64,000 nucleotides of DNA, taken from NCBI RefSeq assembly GCF_030816295.1, contig NZ_JAUSXV010000001.1:3410001-3474000 (forward strand), written 5' to 3'. Under the pieces are notes generated by a model, which ran no database searches, had not been told where the DNA came from, and was given only the letters and a program-made list of their open reading frames with translations. Positions within the stretch are counted from its first letter, which is position 1; the number at the start of each line of letters is the position of its first letter. Both the position numbers and the translations under genes were made by a program. Source of the stretch: Microbacterium natoriense (GTDB lineage Bacteria; Actinomycetota; Actinomycetes; Actinomycetales; Microbacteriaceae). This document shows positions 7,219 to 15,243 of this stretch, in pieces.

Positions 7219-8160
7219 CTACACGGTCGGGTCGACGATGACGGCGACCTTGCCCGTGACCCGGCCGGATTCCACCCGTTCCTGCGCCGCGGCGAGGTCG
7301 TCGAGCGGGAACTCCGAGTCGAGGTGCACGCTCACCCGGCCGGCCTCGGCCAGGGCCGCGATCTCGGCGAGCTGAGCACCGGACGCGGCGACGAGGATCC
7401 GCCGGATCGGCCCGGCGCCCCACGACGCGAGCTGTGCGGCGTGATCGTCGGAGAGCCCGGTGATCGTGACCACGGCGGTACCCGCCTTGACCGAGCCGCG
7501 CGGAGGCAGCGTGTCGTCGACCGTGATGACCACGGCATCCACCGGGGCGATCGCGGCGAGCGCCTGGTCATCCCGATAGTCCACGGTCTGTCCCGCGCCC
7601 CAGGAGCGCAGCAGCTCGTTCTTCGCGGGGCTGCCGGTGGCAACCACCTCCGCACCGCGCGCCGCCGCCAGCTGGATCGCGAGATGCCCCACGCCGCCCG
7701 CGCCGCCCAGCACCAGCACGCGCTGGCCGGCGACCACACCCGCCGCCTCGAGCGCCTGCCAGGCGGTCAGGGCGGTGAGAGGTGCGGCCCCTGCCTGCGC
7801 TGTGCTCCAGGTCGAGGGAGCCGTCGCGAGATCCTCTGCGGCGACCACCGCGTACTCGGCGAGGGTGTGCGCGGCATCGGGGAACGCCGCGAGCGCGAAC
7901 ACCCGGTCGCCGACCGCCCAGGCGTCGACACCGGAGCCGACCGCCGCGACGACGCCCGCGACGTCCCACCCGGGGAGGTCGGTGTAGATGATCTGTCCGA
8001 AGTCGGTCGCGGCCGCACGGATCTTCACATCGACGGGGTTGAGACCGGCGGCGCCGACCTTCACGAGGACCTCTCCATGTCCCGGGACGGGAGCCTCTAT
8101 GTCGATGATCGAGATGACCTCGGATGCTGCTCCGGCCCCGGAGTACTTCGCTGAACGCAC
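7219..8160 (-). CDS. NADP-dependent medium-chain (quinone-type) oxidoreductase
   Basis: 313 residues. The N-terminal GroES-like domain includes 'GAAGLNPVDVKIRAA' and 'GWDVAGVVAAVGSGVDA'. The Rossmann domain carries the NADPH motif 'VLGGAGGVGHLAIQLA'. No structural zinc Cys cluster is seen, which fits the zinc-independent quinone oxidoreductase (QOR/zeta-crystallin) group. The GTG at 8160 is preceded by AAAGGTGG and gives the standard N-terminus. The gene is divergent from an AraC/GlxA-type regulator, so the 8161-8250 gap probably holds promoters for both. The true substrate is unknown. Confidence 0.88.
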   Translation of the reverse strand: MRSAKYSGAGAASEVISIIDIEAPVPGHGEVLVKVGAAGLNPVDVKIRAAATDFGQIIYTDLPGWDVAGVVAAVGSGVDAWAVGDRVFALAAFPDAAHTLAEYAVVAAEDLATAPSTWSTAQAGAAPLTALTAWQALEAAGVVAGQRVLVLGGAGGVGHLAIQLAAARGAEVVATGSPAKNELLRSWGAGQTVDYRDDQALAAIAPVDAVVITVDDTLPPRGSVKAGTAVVTITGLSDDHAAQLASWGAGPIRRILVAASGAQLAEIAALAEAGRVSVHLDSEFPLDDLAAAQERVESGRVTGKVAVIVDPTV

Positions 8161-8250
8161 GTGATCCACCTTTCGCTGCTGGCCGTTCCGGCCTGTGAGC
8201 CTCCAGCCTGGTCGATCCGATCTCGGCGCAACAGTGGCCAGAAGGTCAAT

Positions 8251-9207
8251 ATGTGTCACGATATAGCCATGCACAAGATCGTCGTCGTCGCGCTCCCCGG
8301 GGTGTTCCCCTACGAACTCGGCATTCCCGCCCGCTTCTTCCGTGCCGCGCTGCGCGAGGGCGAACCGCTGTACTCGGTGACCACGTGCACGCTGGACGGC
8401 CGACCGGTGCCGACGAACGCCGATTTCTCGATCACGCCGACCGCCGATCGCACCGCACTGGAGTCGGCCGACACGATCATCGTTCCGCCATGGAGTGCCG
8501 CCGAGAACTCAGGAGACCCCATCGGGCTCAGCGACTTCGCCGATCGGCGCATCGTCAGCTACTGCACCGGAGCTTTCACGGTCGCGGCATCCGGCCTCCT
8601 CGACGGCAAGGAGGCCACCACCCACTGGTGCTCCGCCGACGACTTCGTCCGGCGCTTCCCTCGCGTCCGCCTGCGTGCCGATGAGCTGTTCGTCGACTCC
8701 GGGTCGATCCTGACCGCTGCCGGCGCCTCCGCCGCGGTCGACGCGACCATGCATCTCATCGCGAGCGACCACGGCTCGGCCGTCGCCGCCGCGGTCTCGC
8801 GGGCGACCCTTGCGGCTCCGCACCGGGGCGGAGGACAGCGACAGTTCGTCGCGCGTCCGACGATCACCCTCCCTGTCGACGTCGGCTCCGCGAGCGACAT
8901 CCAGAACTGGCTGATCTCCCGGATCGACGAGCCGTTGTCGCTGACCGAGGTCGCCGACCGCTTCGGGATGAGCGTGCGCACCCTGACGAGGCGATTCCGT
9001 GCCGAGACGGGGCGCACGGTCGGCGACTGGTTCGCCGACGCCAGAGTCGACCGAGCGCGCGAGCTGCTCGAGACCACGGATCTGCCCGTCGACGCCGTGG
9101 CGGCGAGCTCGGGTTTCGCGACGGCGGCAGCACTGCGCAAGCACTTCCGCGAGCGGATCGGGCTGGCGCCTCAGCAGTACCGGTCGCGCTTCACCCGCGC
9201 GGCGTAG
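8251..9207 (+). CDS. GlxA-type transcriptional regulator (DJ-1/PfpI-like domain plus AraC helix-turn-helix)
   Basis: 318 residues from the ATG at 8251, which has AAGG 5 bases upstream; an ATG at 8269 is an alternative. Residues about 8-180 form the DJ-1/PfpI-like ligand domain ('IVVVALPGVFPYELGIP', 'VSYCTGAFTVAASGLLDG'). The C-terminal third is an AraC-type double helix-turn-helix: 'LSLTEVADRFGMSVRTLTRR' and 'VDAVAASSGFATAAALRKHF'. It is divergent from the oxidoreductase gene and likely its regulator. Confidence 0.92.
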   Translation: MCHDIAMHKIVVVALPGVFPYELGIPARFFRAALREGEPLYSVTTCTLDGRPVPTNADFSITPTADRTALESADTIIVPPWSAAENSGDPIGLSDFADRRIVSYCTGAFTVAASGLLDGKEATTHWCSADDFVRRFPRVRLRADELFVDSGSILTAAGASAAVDATMHLIASDHGSAVAAAVSRATLAAPHRGGGQRQFVARPTITLPVDVGSASDIQNWLISRIDEPLSLTEVADRFGMSVRTLTRRFRAETGRTVGDWFADARVDRARELLETTDLPVDAVAASSGFATAAALRKHFRERIGLAPQQYRSRFTRAA

Positions 9208-9227
9208 AGCCGCGTAGGCTTGATCGA

Positions 9228-10148
9228 ATGGGCATGCCCTCCCCCCTCCCCGTGCGCGACGGCGTCGGCGCGACCCGCCTGCACGTGCCGTTGAGCGGCG
9301 ACTGGCCCACCGTCTCGGCGTACATGATCGAGCGCTTCTTCCACCTCGACCGTGAGCGACTGCTGACGCGCTTCGACCGCGGAGAGATCGTGGCGCGCGA
9401 CGGCAGCGCACTGAGCCGCGACACGCCCCTCGGCGCCGAGGAGTTCGTCTGGTACTACCGCGAGCCTCCGGTCGAGAAGGCCATCCCGTTCGAGGTCGAG
9501 GTGCTGCATCAGGACCGCGATCTCGTCGTCGTCGACAAACCGCACTTCCTGCCGACGACCCCCGGAGGGAAGTTCGTGCAGAACTCCGCGTTGGTGCGGC
9601 TGCGGAACCTGCTCGACATCCCCGAGCTCACACCGATCCACCGCCTCGACCGTGCGACGGCCGGCTTGCTGATGTTCTCGACTCGTCGCGAGACGCGCGG
9701 CGCGTATCAGCTGATGTTCGAGAACCGTCGGGTGCAGAAGGTGTACGAGGCGGTCTCCGACCGGCCCTCCGACTGGGACCCGTCGGCATTCCCTCTCGTC
9801 TACCGCAACCACATCGTGAAGAACCGCAGCGAGGTGTGCGTGCGGGTGGACACCGCGCGCGAGCCGAACTCCGAGACGCTCATCGAGCTGCTCTCCGCCG
9901 ACGAGCACTCGGTGCACACCCTGCTGCGCCCGCACAGCGGCAAGATGCATCAGTTGCGGGTCCATCTCGCAGCTCTCGGGCTCGGCATCCGGGGCGACGG
10001 TTTCTATCCCGTACTACTGCCGGAGGCGCCCGACGACTTCGAGCGCCCGCTCCAGCTGCTCGCGCGCGAGCTGCACTTCGTCGACCCGCTGAGCGGGACC
10101 CCGCGCGAGTTCAGGACGGCCAGGACTCTGAAGGAGGGGGTGGCATGA
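9228..10148 (+). CDS. RluA-family RNA pseudouridine synthase
   Basis: 306 residues. The catalytic Asp is in 'PIHRLDRATAGLLMF' (Asp141). The Tyr/Lys-containing segment 'VQKVYEAVS' and 'GKMHQLRVHLAALG' complete the RluA fold. It converts specific uridines of rRNA or tRNA to pseudouridine. Which site is modified cannot be read from sequence, though the N-terminal S4-like region around residues 25-60 suggests RluA/RluC/RluD relatives. Its stop overlaps the start of the next gene (ATGA), so the two are translationally coupled. Confidence 0.93.
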   Translation: MGMPSPLPVRDGVGATRLHVPLSGDWPTVSAYMIERFFHLDRERLLTRFDRGEIVARDGSALSRDTPLGAEEFVWYYREPPVEKAIPFEVEVLHQDRDLVVVDKPHFLPTTPGGKFVQNSALVRLRNLLDIPELTPIHRLDRATAGLLMFSTRRETRGAYQLMFENRRVQKVYEAVSDRPSDWDPSAFPLVYRNHIVKNRSEVCVRVDTAREPNSETLIELLSADEHSVHTLLRPHSGKMHQLRVHLAALGLGIRGDGFYPVLLPEAPDDFERPLQLLARELHFVDPLSGTPREFRTARTLKEGVA

Positions 10149-11212
10149 CGACGCTGCACGACATCGCACGGTGGCGGTTGCGCACCCAGCTCCTCGAGAT
10201 GCCGGTCGCAGATGCCGAGACGGCCGTGCGCACGATGCTCGCCGTCCAGGCAGAGAACCCTGCACAGTCGGCATGGGCGGTCGCGACCCGAACGCTCGCT
10301 CCCCACGCGAGCGACCTGGCGGAGGCGCTGACAGATGGAAAGGTCGTGCGCACACACGTGCTGCGCCCGACCTGGCACTACGTGCACGTGGACGACATCC
10401 GCTGGCTGATTGCGCTCACCGCCCCGCGCGTGCTGCCCGTCTTCGACCGGCAGCTGCAGCCGTCGGCCGATCGTATGACCGCTCTCACCGATGCGATCGA
10501 ACACGCCGTCGCCGACAGCCCGGGCCTCACGCGTGCCGAGATCGGCGCTGCGCTCGCGGAAAGCGGACTCGATGTGCCGTCGTCGCAGCTGACTCTCCTG
10601 CTGGGGCGACTCGAGCTGAGCTGTCTGCTCTCCAGCGGCGAGCCGCGCGACGGTCGACACACCTTTGCCCTGATGGCCGACCGGGTACCGCCTGCACCAG
10701 CAATGGACCGCGACGCGGCGCTTGCCCACCTGGCGCTCGGCTATCTCTCGTCTCACGGACCCGCCACAGATCGCGACCTCGCGTATTGGGCGACCCTCAC
10801 ACTGACGGATGCGCGTCGTGGGATCGCCGCTGTCTCGGAACGGCTGGAGGCTTTCGAGCATGACGGCCTGATGTACTGGCATGCTCCGCCGACTGGCCCG
10901 ATCGCTGATCGGGGTCGTGCGCACTTGTTGCAGGTTCTCGACGAGATGTATCGGGGATATCAGGATTCCCGCTGGGCGCTGGATGCCGAGGGCGTCGTGC
11001 CGAGGACGCGTGAGGCGTCGATCGGCATGGTGCTCTGCGACGGCCAGCTCGTGGCCGGCATGCGGCGCAGCGTGAGCGCCACCAAGGCTGTCTTCACTCT
11101 GTCGCCGTACCGCGGGATCGGTTCACGCGAGCGCGACGAGATCGAGGATGCAGCCGCTCGGTGCGCCGCTTTTCTCGGCGTCGAGCCGGTGCTCGAGTTC
11201 ACGTCGGGTTGA
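10145..11212 (+). CDS. Winged-helix DNA-binding domain protein (HTH_42/AlkZ-YcaQ-like)
   Basis: 355 residues. It belongs to the family of three tandem winged helices that includes AlkZ and YcaQ, glycosylases unhooking interstrand crosslinks and bulky alkyl adducts. Supporting segments are 'RTMLAVQAENPAQSAWAVA' near residue 30, 'THVLRPTWHYVHVDDIRWL' near 75 and 'GLTRAEIGAAL' near 125. In AlkZ the catalytic pair is a QxQ motif and in YcaQ QxD; here the aligned residues appear to be Q-A-E, which may mean altered or absent catalysis. Its ATG overlaps the pseudouridine synthase stop. Its last 14 bases overlap the convergent WYL regulator. Confidence 0.8.
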   Translation: MTTLHDIARWRLRTQLLEMPVADAETAVRTMLAVQAENPAQSAWAVATRTLAPHASDLAEALTDGKVVRTHVLRPTWHYVHVDDIRWLIALTAPRVLPVFDRQLQPSADRMTALTDAIEHAVADSPGLTRAEIGAALAESGLDVPSSQLTLLLGRLELSCLLSSGEPRDGRHTFALMADRVPPAPAMDRDAALAHLALGYLSSHGPATDRDLAYWATLTLTDARRGIAAVSERLEAFEHDGLMYWHAPPTGPIADRGRAHLLQVLDEMYRGYQDSRWALDAEGVVPRTREASIGMVLCDGQLVAGMRRSVSATKAVFTLSPYRGIGSRERDEIEDAAARCAAFLGVEPVLEFTSG

Positions 11213-12182
11213 GCGTGTGCTCGGGTGTAATCGTCGCCTCGGCATAGCGCTTTGCGAGGGTCATGATGGCATCGCACAACTCCGGCGGGCCGTCGACCGT
11301 GAACGGCTGGTCGAGCAACGCAAGGTGGACAGCAACCGTCATCGGGTGATCCGCTCCGGTCGCGAGGATGCAATGCCCGTCATCGACCGCCTCGACCAGG
11401 CCGACCGAGGGATCGATTCTGTCCGCCACGACATCGGCTGGCGCATGGATCAGCACCCGGGCTCGGAACCGCCATCCGGCCGAGGCGACACCGCGAAGCA
11501 CATAGCCGGATACGTCGTCGTCAGGAAGCTCCCGCGGTGTGAAGCGGCGGCGGGTCGGCGGGCGCAGTGATATGCGATCGACCCGGAAGCTGCGCCATCC
11601 ATCACGATCGAGGTCGAAAGCCACGAGATACCAGCGTCGCCCCCAACTCACCAGCCGATGCGGTTCCACGCGCCGCACTGAGCTGTCGCCCTGGAATGGC
11701 GTGTATTCGAATCGCAGCCACTCTGAATCCTGCACGGCGCGGGCGATGGTGGCGAGCACAGCCGTCTCGACGTCAGCACCTCGATCTCGTGTCTGCGGCG
11801 CGGTCGCAACCTCCATCGCGCGCACTTGGGCGGCGAGCGGCGCAGGCAACACGTTCTCCAGCTTCGCGAGCGCCCGAGCCGCGCTTTTCTCGATGCCCGC
11901 CACGGAGTTCGTCGTCACCTGACGCAGGGCGATCGCGACGGCGATGCCCTCGTCGTCGTCCAGCATGAGCGGCGGCAGGTCGGTCTCGCGGTCGAGCCGA
12001 TAGCCTCCGTCGGGACCTGCAGCGGCATCGATGACGTAACCGAGTTCACGTAGGCGAGTGATGTCGGCACGGATCGTGCGCGTCGACACGGCTGTGCGCC
12101 GGGACAGTTCCGTGGCGGTCCAAGCCTGCCGCTGCCGGAGCAGCGCAAGCACTTGGAGCACGCGCGTCGCTGTCTGATTCAC
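11199..12182 (-). CDS. WYL-domain helix-turn-helix transcriptional regulator (YafY type)
   Basis: 327 residues. The N-terminal DeoR-like winged helix includes 'WTATELSRRTAVSTRTIRAD' (about 21-40) and 'LRELGYVIDA'. The WYL domain follows about residue 140, with 'RRWYLVAFDLDRDGWRSFRV' as the signature strand-turn region, and a C-terminal WCX-like extension. Such proteins are usually repressors or activators responding to a small or nucleic-acid ligand. It is divergent from an epoxide hydrolase across a 57-base gap holding an inverted repeat, so that enzyme is its probable target. Confidence 0.93.
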   Translation of the reverse strand: MNQTATRVLQVLALLRQRQAWTATELSRRTAVSTRTIRADITRLRELGYVIDAAAGPDGGYRLDRETDLPPLMLDDDEGIAVAIALRQVTTNSVAGIEKSAARALAKLENVLPAPLAAQVRAMEVATAPQTRDRGADVETAVLATIARAVQDSEWLRFEYTPFQGDSSVRRVEPHRLVSWGRRWYLVAFDLDRDGWRSFRVDRISLRPPTRRRFTPRELPDDDVSGYVLRGVASAGWRFRARVLIHAPADVVADRIDPSVGLVEAVDDGHCILATGADHPMTVAVHLALLDQPFTVDGPPELCDAIMTLAKRYAEATITPEHTLNPT

Positions 12183-12200
12183 CCGAGCTCCTTCGTGATG

Positions 12201-12217
12201 CGGAAGCTATCCTTCCG
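12201..12217. promoter_or_regulatory. Inverted repeat between WYL regulator and epoxide hydrolase
   Basis: CGGAAG-ctatc-CTTCCG: perfect 6-base arms with a 5-base spacer in the only 57 bases separating the divergent genes. It is a candidate operator for the WYL regulator. Confidence 0.4.
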
Positions 12218-12239
12218 TATTGATTTCTAGCGTAGAGCC

Positions 12240-13421
12240 ATGATCAACAATGAGCCGAACGGCACCCTCCAGACCACCGTCCCCACCGATGAGCGGATCA
12301 CCCCGTTCACCCTCTCGATCCCCGAACATGACCTCATCGACCTGCGCGACCGCCTCGCGAACACCCGATACACGACTGAGGCGCCCGGAGCCGATCCTGT
12401 GTACGGTGCAAGCCTCACCCAGGTGCGCGCCATGGCGGAGTACTGGCGGCACGAATTCGACTGGCGGTCCGTGGAAGCACGGCTCGCTGCCTTCCCGCAG
12501 TTCATGACGACCATCGACGGGCAGCCCGTCCACTTCCTGCACGTCCGCTCAGCGGAGCCCAGCGCTTTCCCGATCGTGCTGACGCACGGATGGCCCGGAT
12601 CGTTCGCCGAGTTCGCCGACATGATCGGGCCGCTGGTGGATCCGGTGGCGTATGGCGGACGAGCCGAGGACGCGTTCCATGTCGTCGTGCCGAGCTTCCC
12701 GGGGTATACGTTCAGCGGTCCGGTGACAGAGCCGGGCTGGGGTTCGGCGCGAGTGGCAGCGGCCTGGGACACTCTCATGAAGCGCCTGGGATACGAACGG
12801 TACGGAGCGCACGGCGGCGACGGTGGCTCCCTGGTAGGGCGTGAGCTCGGCATCCTCGCCCCCGAGGGGCTGGTGGGCACGCACGTCCTGCAGTTGTTCT
12901 CGTTCCCGAGCGGGGATCCGATGGAGTTCGAGAAGCTCGGCCCGAAGGACTTCGAAGCGCTCGAGATCCTGAAGGACTTCGGCGAGATCTCGGCGTTCGC
13001 GACGCTGCAGTCCACCCGTCCGCAGACGCTTGCTCACGCGCTCGCCGATTCGCCGGTGGGGCAGCTGGCGTGGAATGAACTGATGGCGACGTTCGACCGC
13101 CCGACCGCGCTCACCCGCGATCAGCTCCTCACCCACGTCTCGTTGTACTGGTTCACCAACACAGCGGGCTCGTCCGCGCGGCAGTACAAAGAGGATGCGC
13201 GCTTCAACGCTGGCGACGGCATCGCGGCGCGCGTCAACCACACCCCCACTGGCGTCTCCGTCTTCAAGAACGACTTCCATTCGATTCGCGCTTTCGCCGA
13301 ACGCGACAACGATCAGATCGTGTTCTGGAAGGAGCATGAGGTGGGTGGGCATTTCGCCGCCATGGAGGTGCCCGGCGTGCTGGTCGCCGACCTTCGCGAA
13401 TTCTTCGGACCGCTGCGCTGA
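12240..13421 (+). CDS. Epoxide hydrolase (EHN-type alpha/beta hydrolase)
   Basis: 393 residues, the usual size for this group. The N-terminal EHN segment ('FTLSIPEHDLIDLRDRLANT', about 23-42) precedes the alpha/beta hydrolase core. The oxyanion motif HGWPG is at 116-120, the nucleophile Asp194 in GGDGG, and the catalytic His in 'GGHFAAME' near residue 371. The enzyme opens epoxides to diols; the natural substrate is unknown. The gene is divergent from the WYL regulator, which probably controls it. Confidence 0.93.
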   Translation: MINNEPNGTLQTTVPTDERITPFTLSIPEHDLIDLRDRLANTRYTTEAPGADPVYGASLTQVRAMAEYWRHEFDWRSVEARLAAFPQFMTTIDGQPVHFLHVRSAEPSAFPIVLTHGWPGSFAEFADMIGPLVDPVAYGGRAEDAFHVVVPSFPGYTFSGPVTEPGWGSARVAAAWDTLMKRLGYERYGAHGGDGGSLVGRELGILAPEGLVGTHVLQLFSFPSGDPMEFEKLGPKDFEALEILKDFGEISAFATLQSTRPQTLAHALADSPVGQLAWNELMATFDRPTALTRDQLLTHVSLYWFTNTAGSSARQYKEDARFNAGDGIAARVNHTPTGVSVFKNDFHSIRAFAERDNDQIVFWKEHEVGGHFAAMEVPGVLVADLREFFGPLR

Positions 13422-13429
13422 GATCGCAC

Positions 13430-13461
13430 CGGACGGCCGCTCCATCCCGGGCGGCCGTCCG
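13430..13461. terminator. Bidirectional hairpin between convergent genes
   Basis: An 11-base-pair GC-only-rich stem (CGGACGGCCGC / GCGGCCGTCCG) with a 10-base loop lies between the epoxide hydrolase and metI stop codons. No long U-run is seen on either side. It probably ends both transcripts or separates them. Confidence 0.55.
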
Positions 13462-13465
13462 TTGC

Positions 13466-14125
13466 TCAGCGCCGCATGACCTTGCGTGCGAGGCGTGTGC
13501 CCAGCAGCTGCACGAGATGCACGAACACCACGATCAAGACGATCGCCGTCCACATCACGACCGGTTCGAACTGCCGGAAACCGTAGATCTGCGCGAAGGC
13601 GCCGAGACCGCCGCCGCCGATGAGACCTGCCATCGCGGTCATATCGATCAGAGCGACGACGATGAACGTGTAGCCGAGGATGAGCGGCCCGAGGGACTCG
13701 GGTATCGCGACGGTGAACAGAATGCGCCACGGGCCTGCTCCCATCGAGCGAGCCGCCTCGATCACCCCGGGCGAGACCGACACCAGGTGCTGCTCGACGA
13801 TCCGGCCGATCGCAAAGGCCGCTGCGAGGCCGATCATGAAGGCGCCGGCCGTGGTGCCGATGCCGGTGCCGACCACGAAGCGGGCGAACGGCTGGGCGAC
13901 CGCCACGAACAGCACGAACGGAATCGGCCGGAAGAAGTTCACAGCGAGATTCGCGACGACGGCGACGGCCCGGTTCTCCGCGAGACCACCGGGGCGGGTG
14001 ACGTAGAGGACGACGCCGATCGCGAGGCCGAGGACGCCGCCGAGCACGAGGGCGAAGGACGTCATGTACAGGGTCTCGAGCGCGGACTTCCACAGCTCGG
14101 GCCACAGTTCGTTCAGACGATCCAT
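13466..14125 (-). CDS. metI: Methionine ABC transporter permease
   Basis: 219 residues with five to six membrane segments. The binding-protein-dependent transport loop is visible as 'EAARSMGAGPWRILFTVAIP' (EAA motif). Its ATG overlaps the metN stop by one base, so MetN and MetI are translationally coupled. Together with MetQ it forms the methionine uptake complex (MetI dimer plus MetN dimer). Confidence 0.95.
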   Translation of the reverse strand: MDRLNELWPELWKSALETLYMTSFALVLGGVLGLAIGVVLYVTRPGGLAENRAVAVVANLAVNFFRPIPFVLFVAVAQPFARFVVGTGIGTTAGAFMIGLAAAFAIGRIVEQHLVSVSPGVIEAARSMGAGPWRILFTVAIPESLGPLILGYTFIVVALIDMTAMAGLIGGGGLGAFAQIYGFRQFEPVVMWTAIVLIVVFVHLVQLLGTRLARKVMRR

Positions 14126-15168
14126 CAGCGGACCTCCTCTTCCGCGATGACGGTCACTTCGACGCGTTCGGCGATGCTCGCGAGCGCCCGGTCGATCACG
14201 GACGCCCCGCCGCGGATCGCGAGGGTCAGGTGACCGAACGCGCGTCCGCGGATGTCGTTGATGCCGCCGTAGATGAGCTCGAAGTCGAGTCCTGCTCCCG
14301 CGAGGTCGAGGAAGACCTGCGCCTGCGAGGAGTCGCCGTCGCGGAACGAGAACGTCACGATCCTCCCGCCGTGACGCTCGCGCAGCACCGCAAGCTCGGC
14401 GGGCGACGGCACGCCCTTGACGACCGTGCCCACGAAGCGCTGGGATGCCGGGTTCTGCGGTGCGGAGAACACATCGAACACGTCGCCCTGCTCGATCACG
14501 CGCCCGCGCTCCATCACAGCGACCTTGGTCGCGATCGTCTGGATGACATCCATCTCGTGCGTGATCACGATGATGGTGACGCCCTGCTCCTCGTTCACGC
14601 GTTTCAAGAGGTCGAGCACCTCGTGCGTGGTCTGCGGATCGAGGGCGCTGGTGGCCTCGTCGGCGAGCAGGATCGCGGGCCCGGTCGCGAGAGCTCGTGC
14701 GATGCCGACACGCTGCTTCTGTCCGCCCGAGAGCTGCTCGGGGTACGCCCTGGCTTTGTCCGCGAGCCCGACGAAGCCGAGCATCTCGGTGACCCGGGCC
14801 TCGATGTCGGCCTTCGACCAGCCAGCGAGAGCGAGCGGATAGGCGACATTCGCCTTGACCGTCTTCGAGGCGAACAGATTGAACTGCTGGAAGATCATGC
14901 CGATGCCGCCGCGCACCTTGCGCAGCTCGCGCTCGGTGAGGGCCGTGATGTCGACGTCGTCGACGGTGATGGTGCCGGCGGTCGCCGGTTCGAGGGCGTT
15001 GATCAGACGGACGAGGGTGGACTTGCCCGCCCCGGAATAGCCGATGATGCCGAAGACATCGCCCTTCTCGATCGACAGCGTGACATCGTCGACGGCGACC
15101 ACGTCGCCGGAACCGGGCGAACGGGACGGATACGCCTTCGAGACATTCGAGAGGGTGACGATCGGCAT
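14125..15168 (-). CDS. metN: Methionine ABC transporter ATP-binding protein
   Basis: 347 residues. Walker A 'GYSGAGKST', signature 'LSGGQKQRVGIARAL' and Walker B 'ILLADEATSALD' form the ABC ATPase. The C-terminal roughly 80 residues ('RIVTFSFRDGDS', 'LIYGGINDIRGRAFG') match the ACT-like NIL domain, which in MetN binds methionine and shuts off transport when it is abundant inside. The ATG at 15168 is preceded by GGAG 6 bases upstream; an 18-residue upstream extension is unlikely. A strong hairpin separates it from metQ. Confidence 0.95.
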   Translation of the reverse strand: MPIVTLSNVSKAYPSRSPGSGDVVAVDDVTLSIEKGDVFGIIGYSGAGKSTLVRLINALEPATAGTITVDDVDITALTERELRKVRGGIGMIFQQFNLFASKTVKANVAYPLALAGWSKADIEARVTEMLGFVGLADKARAYPEQLSGGQKQRVGIARALATGPAILLADEATSALDPQTTHEVLDLLKRVNEEQGVTIIVITHEMDVIQTIATKVAVMERGRVIEQGDVFDVFSAPQNPASQRFVGTVVKGVPSPAELAVLRERHGGRIVTFSFRDGDSSQAQVFLDLAGAGLDFELIYGGINDIRGRAFGHLTLAIRGGASVIDRALASIAERVEVTVIAEEEVR

Positions 15169-15196
15169 GTGCGGCTCCGGTCTACTGCTGCCAACG

Positions 15197-15231
15197 GAGA
15201 ATCGGGTGGCGCGGTGCGCCACCCGATTCTC
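15197..15231 (-). promoter_or_regulatory. Intercistronic hairpin between metQ and metN
   Basis: A perfect 15-base-pair stem (arms 15197-15211 and 15217-15231, starting GAGAATCGGG) with a 5-base loop, one further C-G pair possible inside. No U-run follows on the minus strand. It most likely stabilises the metQ 3' end or partly attenuates readthrough, so that the binding protein outnumbers the permease. Confidence 0.6.
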
Positions 15232-15243
15232 TCAGTCGTGCTG

